A stretch of 64,000 bases of DNA, taken from NCBI RefSeq assembly GCF_025698545.1, contig NC_068571.1, positions 41,883,733 through 41,947,732 on the forward strand, read 5' to 3'. The position numbers and the translations under genes were made by a program. This DNA comes from Gossypium raimondii (Eukaryota > Streptophyta > Magnoliopsida > Malvales > Malvaceae). This document shows positions 23,543 through 35,053 of the stretch, in pieces (position 1 is the stretch's first letter; every line of letters begins with the position of its first letter). The notes below the pieces were generated by a model, which did no database searches, was not told the DNA's origin, and saw only the letters and a list, made by a program, of their open reading frames with translations.

Positions 23543-25932
23543 GGTTACCTGACTCATGTCAAAATTTTAGCAATTATTAAGTTTTTAAATGTTGTTAATG
23601 TTGAATAGTTTTAGTATTAGGGATTAAATTAATAGATTTTAAGCTAGAAATGAAAAGGATTAAATTGTAAAATAAATTGTAAATTTTGAGTAATAGAGAC
23701 TAAATTGTAAAAATTTGAAATATAGGGTTTAAGTGAAAATAGGAGTTAAATTTAGTTTAAAATGAAATTTGTATAAAATGTAGAATTAATTGTAAAGAAT
23801 AAAAATTAGTCTCGGTTTAGGGACTAAATTAAAATTTAGGCCAATATTGAGTAAAATTTTAAATATTCAATATGAAATTGAATTGTGTTGTATTGATGAT
23901 TTTTAATTGTTTTAATTTCGTAGCTAGTGTCCTACCGGAATCCTCGACCAAAAAGGGAAAAGATAAAATCGAGGTCGAATAGCTTGGAATTTACGGTTTG
24001 TATTTCTATAATCTGAACCTAGTTACTAATTGTTGTATTTTGATTTAACGCATATGGTAAGTGGTTGAGGTGAGTATTTGGCACTTTGATATTGAATTAA
24101 ATTAAAGTTGATTGAAATGGATTGAATTGGTATATATATTATAAACGTATTGATTAATTGAATTGAAATGAATATATATGTGCAAATATGATAATTGGAT
24201 ATTGGACGTTGTATTAGGAAAGTGAATTGGAACCCTATTAACTGTATCGGACTGAGTCGGATATGGATGGCATGCCATAGGATAGGAAGAGTACAGGGAT
24301 TTCTTCGACTTCGAGTTGATTAGGCACTGGGTGCCAATTTTCTTTGGTTTAACCGATGAGACACTAGGTGTCAAATTTATATAGCGCTGGGCACAGTTCC
24401 TACTTTGCATTTATCCGAAAAGGCACTGGGTGTCAAACTGGTGTGTTGGTTGGATCCGTGTATCTGTCCGAGTCCGAGTCATGTTAATAGGAGTAATTAA
24501 ATAAAACTGTACTATGATTGATATTGGATGATATTGTATGAAAATTGAAAATAGGATAGTGATTTGAAACATGAAAATGAAAAATGCTGTGATTAAATGA
24601 GATACATGAGTTGTGTACTCATGAAGTAGATATAGAATGGATAATGCAATTGTTAAAATGAAATGTGAATCAAATTATGAAAAGCTATTTAAAAAGCAAG
24701 TATGAGAATTGGGATATTTGTGAAACAAATGAAATATGATAGCATGTGTAAGTTGAATATAGTATGAAATGATATGCTATTATGTATGAAATCAAAAGGG
24801 TTGGCATACTGTAGTTGTGATTTTTAAATATTAATACGTGTTTATATTTCAAATATACATTTGTAATCTCTTGTCTTTAAATATTCGAATTATAGAAATA
24901 TCACTGAGTTTTACTCAGCATACGGCTTTGTTTTTCCGTGCGCAGGTTAGATACTTCACTTTTGATCGCCGATTCAGCATCCAACTCTCGAACTCAAATA
25001 TGATGATATTTATCTTTTGTGTCGGCATGTACCTAAGACGTCTAAATGATAGTTATTTTGTGGATGGATTGTAAATGAGGTTATAAATGTAATGTTGGTT
25101 TGGTATATACATATAAACATGTGTTTGTGTTTGGAGTCATATTATGGCATGGTAAATTGAACCAAATCTAGATATGTGCATGTGAATTTAAATTAATGTT
25201 TTAGGTAGATTTGATTTAGGCCAAATTGATGAATTTGGACATATTTATAATTTTAATTTGGTTGATGTTTTGATGATATAAATGTGGTACCAATGAAGGT
25301 ACATTGGTTAGACACTTAGGATGATTGTTTTGACATGTTTTGAATGTGTTGATCGTGTTTTGAACAGGTTAAACGGATAGTTTTTGAATTGTTTAATGTC
25401 TAAGCTTGTAGTAAATGGTAAATTTGTTGTTTAAGGCACATTTTAGGTCCACACGGCTAGACACACGGGCGTGTGACTTGGCCGTGTGAAACACACGACT
25501 AACACACGGGCGTGCGAGGCCATTTCGAAAGGCACACGGCCTGGCACACTGGCGTGAGGTTTGGCCGTGTGACCCAAGTCAGAGAGTTACACGAGCTGGG
25601 ACACGGCCGTGTGTCCCTACTTTGAATGCCCACACGGCCGTGTGAACCCTGCGGTTAAAATTTTTCTAATTTTTTCTTAGAATTTTCAAATATTCCCGAT
25701 TTAGTCTCAAATCGTTCCTAAAGTGTTTTCAAACTCTCAAAGGCTTAATAAGGGACTCTACGCATGTTAACGATGAATCATTTTATGATTTTTGAAATGT
25801 TTGAAATGAATGGTTAAATTACGATTACTCGGTAATGCTCCGAAACCCTATTCTGGCGACAGATACGGGTTAGAGGTGTTACATTTATAGTCAAATCAAG
25901 TTCAGTCATAAATTTAAATTTGACATACCAAC

Positions 25933-26532
25933 TAGAGTTGTTCATGGGTCGAGCCGAGGCAAGATTTTAGACTTGTTTTCTAGGCCCAAGCTCGACCTGA
26001 CTTGAAAAATGAGCTTAAAATTTTACCCAAGTCTGACCCGAATAAAAATGTTAAAACCTGAGCGTAGCCTAGCCCAGCCTGCATGTATTAAATTTTCTAT
26101 ATTATTATTTTTATATAAAAACAAATTTAAAAAATATAATATATCAAATACACTAAAAATATTAAAATAAATGTTTCCCAACAAATTAAAAATAAATTAA
26201 AAAATATATATACTTAAATAACACTAAAATATGTACAACTTAGCAAGCAAATGCCTTTAAAATAGTAGCAAAATTAATAATAAAATAATAGTTATACAAC
26301 ATCCAAACAATAATAACAAAATAATAACATATAATAGTGAAATGGCAGCAAAACAACAACAGATTTTTTTTTTTACAAATTCGGGTTAAACCAGGCCCAG
26401 GTCAAAAAAGCTTATTCGAGTTATGATCTGTTTAGGAAAAAAAAACTTGTCTAAATCTATTTTTAAAGGCTATATTTTTACTTAAATCTTTTCACTTTTT
26501 GAACTAAATAACCTGATCTATGAATAGGTGTA
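25933..26532. mobile_element. Non-autonomous hAT-like element (MITE)
   Basis: The left end TAGAGTTGTTCATGGGTCGAG and the reverse-complemented right end TACACCTATTCATAGATCAGG are imperfect inverted repeats of the 'TAGGGGTGTTCATGG' hAT style. The 600-bp interior is AT-rich and non-coding. Flanks 'ataccaac' and 'ttgcaaac' share five of eight bases, possibly an old 8-bp target duplication. It interrupts a spacer that is continuous near 10950. Confidence 0.55.
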
Positions 26533-27058
26533 TTGCAAACACAAAACTTTAACGTTTAAATCGTTAGCGAAAATTTTATTGAGAGATTGAATCGATTTTC
26601 TGTCTGTTTGTCTTCTGCAGGAGCTGTTGGTTTGTGACTCAGATATTTTCAAAAGAATAATGTAGAAGAAGGCTGGGTTGCCATTTCTGTTTTCTTTTGA
26701 CGTTTAGGTTACTGTTTCTTTTACTATGGGCCTTTTAGTCTTTGCCTTTTGCGGTTGGCCCGTGCTTTGTTTTTAGGCTTTATTTGTTTAGACTTTTATC
26801 CTATTTATACAACCCAGTATTTTAATAAAAAAATTTATAAATTTTTAAAAGAAAAAATAATTTTTTCCACAATATTTTAAATATGAAATGTTAAAAAAAA
26901 TTAAAAATCGAGAACAATACGAAACTCGAGGCATAAAAGGCACACATTTTAACATAACTTTTGGTTTTTAGAGACAAAATCGTTACTATTTTATGCAAAA
27001 ATAAGTTGCCAAAAATAAGCGAGCCGTTATTTATTAACCTTATATTAGAATTTTAGAA

Positions 27059-27508
27059 TCAAGCATTTTCCGTAACATATCCCAAAGCTTGCATGCAATT
27101 GTTCCACAAATCCGTCACCACCGTCGATACCATCTCCGAAAACCCTTCGGCGATCTCTGGCAAACCCGTCAATAACTCCTGAAGCGACATTCGTGTCTTC
27201 TCGACGAGTATACCGACAGCTTCCCCAGAAACCGAAGCCGACGTAGTCACGGCATCGACAAAAGAATCGAAAACCGTAGAGATCAAAGACCCCATCAGCT
27301 CGACAATCATCTCGAAGAAGTACTCGAAACATACCTTGATCGCGTCCGCTAATTTCTCCAACGCCACTTGGAGGGCTTCGCCGGGTACCTTGAAAGCTTG
27401 GATCAACACCACGAGGACGTACGCAGTCGCGATGAAGATCGATCGGGTCACCAAGTTCGACAACGTGGTGACTAGGGAGAAAACGAATTTCAAAAGCAAA
27501 ACTAACAT
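27059..27508 (-). CDS. Small plant membrane-associated protein, function unknown
   Basis: This is a single-exon gene of 149 aa if the ATG before LVLLLKFVFSLVTTL is used; an upstream in-frame ATG at 27592 would add 28 poorly conserved-looking residues. One or two hydrophobic segments occupy about residues 2-37 (LLLKFVFSLV, FIATAYVLVVLIQAF). An amphipathic region (GEALQVALEKLADAIKV) follows, then a second hydrophobic stretch (FFEMIVELMGSLISTVF), and the protein ends in LWNNCMQALGYVTENA. I do not recognise a characterised family, although it has the look of a conserved short plant protein. A TATA-like run lies upstream at about 27700-27716. The stop codon is only about 15 bp from the end of the duplicated ceQORH unit. 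The coding sequence is GC-richer than its surroundings and unbroken, which supports a real gene. Confidence 0.6.
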   Translation of the reverse strand: MLVLLLKFVFSLVTTLSNLVTRSIFIATAYVLVVLIQAFKVPGEALQVALEKLADAIKVCFEYFFEMIVELMGSLISTVFDSFVDAVTTSASVSGEAVGILVEKTRMSLQELLTGLPEIAEGFSEMVSTVVTDLWNNCMQALGYVTENA

Positions 27509-27806
27509 ATTTTGGTATGTGTTATGAGAGCAACTAAGAAATGAATTTGAGCGTATTAAATGAAGAAGACGAAGATGTGAAGCAGATTTCAATGGAAGCT
27601 TTCAGTTGGTGAAGAAATTTCGAGGTGATGTAAAAGGGTGGTGGGATAGTGATTAAATTATAAACAGTTGAAAAATGGCGAGATGATTCGTTACAAGATT
27701 TATATATATATTATATGTGGAATTATGAATATGGAGTTGTTGTATTCACTTCTTGGAAATTCGGAGGAAACTAAATTGCGCATTTGAATAATTACTAATA
27801 TATATA

Positions 27807-28184
27807 GGTTAAAATATATCATAAGTCCTTGTACTTTTAATAAATTTAGAATTTAGTCTTTTACTTTTTATTTCTAGAAGTTTAGCCCTTTACTTTCCAG
27901 ATTTGAAAACTCAAGTCTCATTGTTAATGTTGTTATTCTTTTTTTTTTGTTAAATTTGTTGGTGTGACATTTTGAAATAATAAAAAACTCACTTGGTATT
28001 TGGTAATAATGTAATTTAAAAATGTTGTAATGAACCCGAATTTAATAAAATAATCTTAATAGCATCAACAGTTAGACTTGAATTTAAAATAAAAAAAGTA
28101 AAGGCACTAAATTTCTAGAAATAATAGTACAAAAACTAAATTCTAAATTTATGAAGAGTACATAAACTTATAGCATATTTTAAC
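27807..28184. repeat. Mutator-type MITE, family 1, copy 1
   Basis: Inverted ends are GGTTAAAATATATCATAAGTCC on the left and GTTAAAATATGCTATAAG on the reverse-complemented right, with an AT-rich non-coding core. Flanking 9-mers 'atatatata' and 'tatatgtag/atatgtaga' match at up to seven of nine positions. Two other copies, at 51198 and 55600, show the same ends and similarly decayed 9-bp duplications, which points to the Mutator superfamily. Confidence 0.6.
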
Positions 28185-28204
28185 TATATGTAGACTATAT
28201 TATT

Positions 28205-28468
28205 TTATATATAAGGGTTAACTGTAAAATTGACCTCAAATTACATGTTTTTTCTACTCAGATACTTAAAGGTTTTCCAAAACTACTAATTTAATTCATT
28301 TTACCCAAAAAGTGTACAACATTCAATAAGAACATGCCACATGTTATACATTTATTGATTGGTATCATGTTTTGGGATGAAATTAACAGTTGCGGAAAAA
28401 GCTTTTAAGTATCTAAATGAAAATGGTGGTATAGTTTGAGGGCTAATCTTGTATTTAAACCTATATAA
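28205..28468. repeat. MITE-like inverted repeat
   Basis: The left arm ('aaaattgacctcaaatta...cagatacttaaaggttttcc') pairs imperfectly with the right arm ('ggaaaaagcttttaagtatctaaatg...tttgagggctaatctt') over about 65 bp around a short AT-rich core. There is no coding content. Superfamily unknown. Confidence 0.45.
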
Positions 28469-28499
28469 TATTATATATAGATATTGACATCCTATCAGA

Positions 28500-30600
28500 A
28501 AAACACTTAGAGAGAAGAGTTGGTAAACTCTATTTTAATGAAAGCCGGTTGTTTTTATTTATGATTATTACAAAGAAAGCCATTTGTTTTCCTTTAGGTA
28601 GTTTTGAGTGTAATTAATATTTATTGCGCATTTTGATTTTAGTTAATTTTGGGTTAGTTTAAATAATTTAAATATTTAAATTTTTGTTATTTTAGGATTT
28701 AAGTCGTTAATTTTGTTATTATTAAATCGAATTAGGTTAAACTTGATATTGAACCGATTTTTCAAATTTAAAAGAAAAAACCGAAAGATTAATTAGAAGA
28801 TTGTATATTTAGATATAAAGTATAATTATGTACTTATAAGAAAGGTATGCAATTTTCTTAATCATGTTGAATCTCAACTTGATTGCATCATACAATTTGG
28901 AGGCTAATAAACTCAAACCCCAGTTCCAAAATCAACTGTGGGTAATAATAAATAAATCAGATTATTTTAAAATTGCAGGCTGATTCAATTGAAAACGATG
29001 GCGCAGGGTTACTAGGTGGGTTGCTTGGAAGTCAACCCATTTTTAAACCACGTTTCTAAGCATCGGTAACTTGAGGTTGCTTGAAGTAGATGTGCTCCCC
29101 ATCCAAGTTTCAAATTAGGGGTTTTAAACTTAATTTATTACCCCAAAAAAGATATGGGTCTTCAATCGAGTCAAAAAATTTTGAGTTAGTCGAGTTGGCG
29201 AATCTTATTTTAACAATCGAACTCAATTTGAATTTTTTTCGAATCGAATCGAATTAAGTAAACAAATTTCTAGTTAAGTCGAGCCGAGCTAATGAATCCT
29301 ATTGTTTATACTTGATGTTGCATTTATATGGACTAATTATTTAACTAGTAGGCGAAGTACAAAATTATTTAGCTACATAAGCAATATTATGGTTTTGCCT
29401 TTTAATTTTAGAAAAAATAAAAATTTATCAAAACGACGTAGTTTTACCTTTTCTTATTCGGATTTTCGGATAACTCTAATTGTGTAATTCATGTTCGAGT
29501 TGAACCGAAAAATTTAATTTTTTATTCGAGTTGACCAAATAACTTGATTAACTCAAGTAATTCGAACTATTTAATTTAAAATTTAAAATTTTTATCGAAT
29601 CTTTCGAATTGATTCAGATTTTGCTCACCCCTAATTAAATTTAGAATTAAATTGAGTCGAATTTCTATACTATGGTAAAGCTCTTTTGATAATATCTTTT
29701 CTATCCACGAGATTTAATTTTAAACCTTTATTTATTCGAAGGGTAATCAAGCTCCTTACTACTCAATCTGATGTTAGCAAAAATAGCTTTGGTAATTCCA
29801 TTATGACCCTAGAAAAATTGTGATAAACCCCTTGCTGCTTCTTATGCTTTTCTTTCTTTTGTTGGGTTAATTGCGGTAGACATCTCAATATGTGGTCTAA
29901 CCTTTAATTTGATCTATAAATTTCAAAATATTTTAATTGAGTCCTCAAAGTATTAGTAGTGTGTCAATTAAAATTTTCAATTAACCCAAAGTCAACATGG
30001 ATGTTAAATGCAAATCGGATATGATGTGAAATATTAATAAATTTTTAAACAAGTTTATGCTTATTACATTAATAACTTGGATTTGTTGCGTTCAAGAAAA
30101 TTAAATTTTATGAGATTTGTTTTTTGGGCTTAATTCATGATTTAGCTCTTGAATTATTTTCATTTTTTTTTATTTTGGTGCTTAAACTCTTTTTATGTCT
30201 ACTTTGATATTTAAATTATGTTTTCCCCTCTCCCCCCACAAAAGCTCTATGCCAACCAATAAGAACATGACACGTGGTAGATAATATCATTGGTTCATTT
30301 AATAAACGAACATCAACTGAACTATTTATGAATTGTTCATTCATAACTCTATCACCTTTAATATTTTTAAAATAAGCTGAAATAAAATGATAATTTAAAT
30401 ACTAAAATCGAAAAATGAGTATTAAAGTATAAAGCTTCATGACATATTTAAAATTTGATTTAAGAACTTTAGAAGTCTAATTTAAAATATGAGACCAATT
30501 AACCCAAAATAAATGCCAAGCCCATCCAAAAATTCTAGTCTAATTAAATCATCAACGTTAACCCTGGCCCATCCCACAAAGAATTGGTACAAATATTTTC
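28500..30600. other. AT-rich spacer with degenerate repeats
   Basis: No gene is recognised. The stretch at about 29115-29633 is rich in 'tcgagtt/cgaatcgaat' motifs and ends 'gctcacccctaa', like a degraded hAT-type MITE, but its left end is unclear. Segments around 29866-29990 and 30130-30505 have partial inverted symmetry typical of further MITE remnants. Confidence 0.35.
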
Positions 30601-30704
30601 CCTTCTAAGCTCGGATTTTCCCGCAACGAAATCGACGATCATTGTAAGCTTGTAACCAGTAAAAAGCTTCACAATTTGATTCATCCGTTAATCCCTGATC
30701 GAAA

Positions 30705-31868
30705 ATGCCTGCCCCCATTCATCGTTTGCTCCTCCCCGCTACTCAGAAAACCCTCAAAAACCTCATTTATTCACCGCTCCCAGCTGTTTCATCCCTCAAT
30801 TTCACGCACCCATCTCTATATCGCCGCCGCTTTTCGACGCCACCACTGTCCCCTCAACCCCCGGCCTCCCACTTCCTCCGACCCAGAACCCGAACTCCAC
30901 TCGAAACCCAATTTGAAACCTGGGTTCAAAAGCTTAAACCCGGTTTCACCCCTTCCGACGTCGAATCAGCTTTACGAGCCCAACGCGATGCCGATCTCGC
31001 CCTCGATATCTTCCGTTGGACGGCTTTACAACGTGGGTACAAACACACCGATACCACCTACCTCACCATGATTAAACTCCTCATCTCCGCCAAACGTTAC
31101 CGCCATGCCGAAACGTTGGTCGAGGAAGTTATAGCCGGTGCTTGCCCTATCAGCGTCCCTCTTTACAACGCCGTTATCCGTTTTTGCTGTGGTCGTAAGT
31201 TCCTTTTCAACCGAGCTTTTGATGTTTACAAGAAAATGCTGAAATCAGATGATTGTAAGCCCACACTTGAAACATTTGCTATGTTGTTTAATTCATTGCT
31301 TAGAAGATTCAATAGACAAACTGTTTGTTATGTGTATTTACACTCTGTTCGGTCTTTAGCTAAGCAAATGAAAGCTGTAGGGATTATTCCAGATACTTTC
31401 GTGTTGAATATGATAATTAAGGCTTATTCTAAGTGTTTAGATGTTGATGGAGCGATTCGGGTTTATCGCGAAATGGGGTTGTATGGATGTGAGCCAAATG
31501 CGTATACCTATGGTTATATTTTCAAGGGATTGTGTGAGAAAGGAAGGGTGTTGCAAGGGTTCGGGTTGTATAAGGAAATGAGGGAGAAAGGGTTGGTGCC
31601 GAAAGGGAGTGCTTATATGATTCTGATTTGTAGTCTTGCAATGGAGCAAAGGCTTGATGATGCCGTTGATGTTGTTTATGATATGTTGGAGAATTCGATG
31701 GCGCCGGATTTATTGACTTATAAGACAGTATTGGAAGAGTTGTGTAGGGGAGGGAAGAGTAATGATGCTTTTGAATTGCTCGAGGAGTGGAAGAAGAGGG
31801 ATTTGTCCATGGGCCAAAAGAATTATCGCATTTTGGTGAATTCCTTGCTTTGTAAGAATCGAGAATGA
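30705..31868 (+). CDS. Pentatricopeptide-repeat (PPR) protein, organelle-targeted, At3g25210-like
   Basis: This is an intronless gene of 387 aa. The N-terminal 60 residues are rich in Arg, Ser, Pro and Leu with almost no acidic residues, as in a mitochondrial or plastid targeting peptide. About five P-class repeats are visible, each ending in a V-P/E-P type turn. They lie near residues 151-187 (VPLYNAVIRF), 230-264 (DTFVLNMIIKAYSK), 265-299 (NAYTYGYIFKGLCEKG), 300-334 (GSAYMILICSLAM) and 335-370 (DLLTYKTVLEELCRGG). P-class PPR proteins bind organellar RNA in a sequence-specific manner. Overall size and order resemble the Arabidopsis At3g25210 type; that assignment is from memory and uncertain. 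The chosen ATG follows a GC-richer leader. An overlapping frame at 30676-31071 is rejected. The 3' end is repeated just downstream. Confidence 0.85.
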   Translation: MPAPIHRLLLPATQKTLKNLIYSPLPAVSSLNFTHPSLYRRRFSTPPLSPQPPASHFLRPRTRTPLETQFETWVQKLKPGFTPSDVESALRAQRDADLALDIFRWTALQRGYKHTDTTYLTMIKLLISAKRYRHAETLVEEVIAGACPISVPLYNAVIRFCCGRKFLFNRAFDVYKKMLKSDDCKPTLETFAMLFNSLLRRFNRQTVCYVYLHSVRSLAKQMKAVGIIPDTFVLNMIIKAYSKCLDVDGAIRVYREMGLYGCEPNAYTYGYIFKGLCEKGRVLQGFGLYKEMREKGLVPKGSAYMILICSLAMEQRLDDAVDVVYDMLENSMAPDLLTYKTVLEELCRGGKSNDAFELLEEWKKRDLSMGQKNYRILVNSLLCKNRE

Positions 31869-31904
31869 CTGGTCTCTATGGTCCAAAAACGAAGTAGTTC
31901 TTGT

Positions 31905-32205
31905 TTATATGATTCTGATTTGTAGCCTTGCAACGGGGCAAAGGCTTGATGATGCTATTGATGTTATTTATGATATGTTGGAACACTCAATGGCGCTGTA
32001 TTTATTGACTTATAAGGCCGTATTGGAAGAGTTGTGTAGTGAAGGGAAGAGTAATGATGCTTTTGAATTGCTCAAGGATCGGAAGAAGAGGGATTTGTCT
32101 ATGGCCAAAAGAATTACCGCATTTTGATGAATACCTTGCTTTGTAAGAATCAAGAATGAATTTTCTAGGCCAGTCTATATGATCTGGAAACGAAGTAGTT
32201 CTTGC
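31905..32205 (+). pseudogene. Tandem duplicate of the 3' end of the PPR gene
   Basis: The segment repeats 31613-31903 at an offset of 292 bp. It covers codons from about residue 303 to the stop plus some 3' UTR ('acgaagtagttcttg' ends both units). It has no start context of its own. Substitutions such as MAPD to MALY, and a one-base loss ('atggccaaaag' for 'atgggccaaaag'), break the frame near 32103. The intact upstream gene already ends with its own stop at 31868, so this copy lies in the 3' UTR or just beyond it. Confidence 0.8.
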
Positions 32206-33522
32206 TGCCAATCAATCCAAAGAGGGATGCCTAATTGATTCATGGACTTTTGAGGTCTACGTTAAAAGGGTGGGTTGACATTGCTCTTGCATATTATCAA
32301 CAATATGGCCTATTTGGTATTCCTCTATTCATTTCCGATAGGAACAAAATCGGGTTTCCATCGGTAAACAGGTCTGAAAAGGTCCAGTTTCCTTGCAACC
32401 AGCTTCGCCACCGGTCTTTATCATTACAATCATGGTTAGCCACGAGAAATCTCCAATGAAATTGAGAACAATAGAATGATAAAATGTCTTGCAGGTGTTT
32501 ATATATTTCTCAGACGTTTCAGCTTCAACGAAAATGGTGTAATTGCACACAGCTTGTATACCTTCAACATTTCCTATAATTTTGTTTTAATTTATGGTTG
32601 TGACCCTCGGAACGAGCATCTATGTTTTTGCTGCATTTGTGGCATATGCTCATTGAACATGAATAGGATGAATTGAATTGAACTCTTGAGCAGTTTTTTC
32701 AATCAAAGTGGTGAACAAAATTTATAACGAACTCAATTAAATAGTAAGAACCCGGAATATCATTTAGCTTCTAAAATGAGTTTCAGCTGTGCTTTGAAGG
32801 TGGCTCCGACTCCAACTCTGCCGATTCTTTTCGCAATTGGTAAGTACTATTTTGTATGCCATCAAAGTTTTCTTTCAATTTCACCATTTGCTGATCTTAT
32901 CAACTTCTACCATTTTGTTTCGTTACGTATATTCACCAGCGAATGCCGAGAAGTCAGCATTTTAAACAGTTCTACCTATTTTTTATTTTATGAATCATCA
33001 AAACCAGTTGATTTCTAATTCAACCTGCTCAGGTCTGATTCGGGTCCAACAATTTCGGGGCCCCGAGCAGGCTATAGAACAAAAGAAAAAAACTGGTTGG
33101 AGCTTGAGGGAAGTTTGTTCCTCATTTGAAAAAAAAAATCCTTTTATCTTACTTTGTTCACGATTTGTTGTTTATATTGAGGACTAAATGGGGTATTTTC
33201 CCAATTTTCTAATTCAAGTAAAAGAAAGAACATTTGAGGTACGTGGTACACACGTGCAAAAGAAATGAGTATGTTGTGGAAAAAGTAAGAAATATGAAGA
33301 TTTTTATTGGTTTAATTATGATTCTAGTCCTTCTATTATGCTATAATTGGGATTTAATCTTTTTTAGTTATTATTTTTATAATGGAAGGAATAGAGAGGA
33401 CTTCTACTTTAATTGGCATAGTATGGTCATATGATCTTATAAAGTTATTAGTAGATTCAAATTAGTAATACTATTAATTGCTACGGTTAAAATAATTATA
33501 TAAAATTTTTTAAATAAATTTA
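32206..33522. other. Downstream region of the PPR gene, no recognised gene
   Basis: Several short plus-strand frames (32235, 32476, 32776, 32990, 33234) are open, but none shows a recognisable domain, and they overlap one another. The 33234-33434 frame lies in repeat-like sequence ('gattctagtccttctattatgc'), typical of plant MITE ends. I see nothing firm here. Confidence 0.35.
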
Positions 33523-34205
33523 GGTTTTGGGCGACAACAAATTATTCAAATAGTTATCTAACTATTAAAATTTTGATTTTAGACACTCAAAATAAAAGTT
33601 TGTAATTTAAGTATTAATGTTAAGTAGTTTGGTCATTTGATCACTTTAATGGCAAGCTAACGTGGCGAATAATAAATTTAACCATTAACTTTTACATATT
33701 ATATTGATTAGTTATTATTTTAAAATTCAATTCTCAAAATTTACAAAATTTTAAAAAATTAAAATATATAAAAAACACATAAATATTTTAAAAAATATAT
33801 AATAATAAATTTAAATTTTATATTAATATTAATATTAAATAAAAAAGCCCTCCCTTCCCAGCACCTCTCCCCTTTTCACCGTCGGATCTCTCCCACCACG
33901 TCAATATTTATTTTTGAAAAAAATTATGTATTTTATATTTTTTTTGAAATTTTAGAATTATGATCAAGTTGAGAATATTTACAAATTTTGAGAGTTAGGC
34001 TTTTAAAATTATGATTAAATTGATATAATATGTAAAATTGAGGGCTAAATATGTTATTATACCAATTTATTTAACTGTCAGGTCAGCTTATCATTTGTAA
34101 ATTTAATGGAGTGATAAAAATGATTGTAGGTGTCTAAATTGCAACTTTTTTTGAGTCCCTAAAATGATTTTTTTATAATTGGATAATTATTTGTGTAGTT
34201 TACCC
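33523..34205. repeat. Long-TIR MITE
   Basis: The left arm ('gacaacaaattattcaaatagttatc...ttagacactcaaaat') and the reverse complement of the right arm ('actacacaaataattatcc...agggactcaaaaa') match imperfectly over about 120 bp. 'aaattta' occurs directly at both outer edges (33516-33522 and 34206-34212). The core is AT-rich and non-coding. Confidence 0.5.
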
Positions 34206-34498
34206 AAATTTATTGTTACTTTAGTTGAACGCAGTTGGATTTTCACATTGCTTTGATTGTATGATTGAATAACAATTAAGGAAAAGTAAAATTGTAAAAA
34301 AAAAGGTTACAAAATGTGTAAACATTTGAGATTTAATTTTTTAAATCAAGATTAAATTGACACAATATATAAATATTGAGGTTAAATTCATCACTATTAG
34401 TCGGGACAAAAATAATTAAATGGTTAGGTGATCCAAAAAAATACTAATAGTTAGGTAATTATTTTGTAACTTTTCATAGTTTGGTGATAAAAAAAGGC

Positions 34499-35053
34499 TT
34501 AATGACAAAATTGGCCACTAACGTTTACATGTTTTGTTAAAGTGATCCTAATTGTATTTTTGAGCCTTTTTTGATCATCAACCTTTGTTTTTTTTTTTCA
34601 AACTGCTTTTTCTTACAGATTTGATGAAAGTACCATTGAAAAAATTAATGGGGATGATGTGAAATATTTTAATGAGATGTAATTTATTAATTAGTAACCC
34701 AATAAGATAATTACATGTGAAAATAATAAAATAAATCATACATGAAAGTAAAAATAATAATTATTAATTTAAAGAAAATAAACGTATTTATCTAAAAAAG
34801 GTTTCAAAATGAATGCATACATTTGTTTACATGTAAATATTTTATAAGGTTATCTAAGTAATAAATTATATCTCATTAAAATATTTCACATATAAAATTC
34901 CACATTATCCTATTAACTTTTTAACTATACTTTCATCAAATCATTAAAAAATAATTTGAAAAAAATAAAGGTTGATGACCGAAAAAGGCTTAAAATACAA
35001 TAAGAACCATTTTGACAAAATATGTAAAGGTTGGTGGTCAAATTTATCATTAA
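34499..35053. repeat. Foldback MITE with about 95-bp inverted ends
   Basis: The left end 'ttaatgacaaaattggcc' and 'aacgtttacatgttttgtt' pair with 'aacaaaatatgtaaaggtt/ggtcaaatttatcattaa' on the right. The pairing continues inward through 'gagccttttttgatcatcaacctttg' against 'aaaggttgatgaccgaaaaaggctt'. The core has no coding frame. Confidence 0.6.

Larger units (their letters stand above)
15318..25883. repeat. Solo LTR of a long-LTR Ty3/gypsy element, split by a nested element
   Basis: The left end, TATAACGACCCG (probably TG changed to TA), and the right end, GGTGTTACA, are inverted terminal matches. They are flanked by a perfect direct repeat, TTTAT, at 15313-15317 and 25884-25888. Without the nested Athila-like insertion and its target copy (15839-23547), the element is about 2,857 bp, with no coding domain. 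That size suits a long LTR of the Del/Tekay type. Internal hallmarks include 'actgggtgtc' motifs around 24330-24440 and 'cacacgggcgtgtg' motifs around 25449-25640. It was the first of the three nested insertions, and it landed in the spacer upstream of copy C. Confidence 0.75.

Noticed and set aside
24838..25074. 78-codon frame inside the outer LTR
   Set aside because: It lies wholly in LTR sequence, without a domain and with low-complexity composition.
30676..31071. Alternative plus-strand frame overlapping the PPR start
   Set aside because: It is Pro/Ser-rich noise in another frame. The 30705 frame carries the PPR repeats.
32776..33187. Open frames starting MSFSCALKVAPTPTLP and downstream, with a possible splice donor
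   Set aside because: No matching acceptor, domain or continuing exon could be found.
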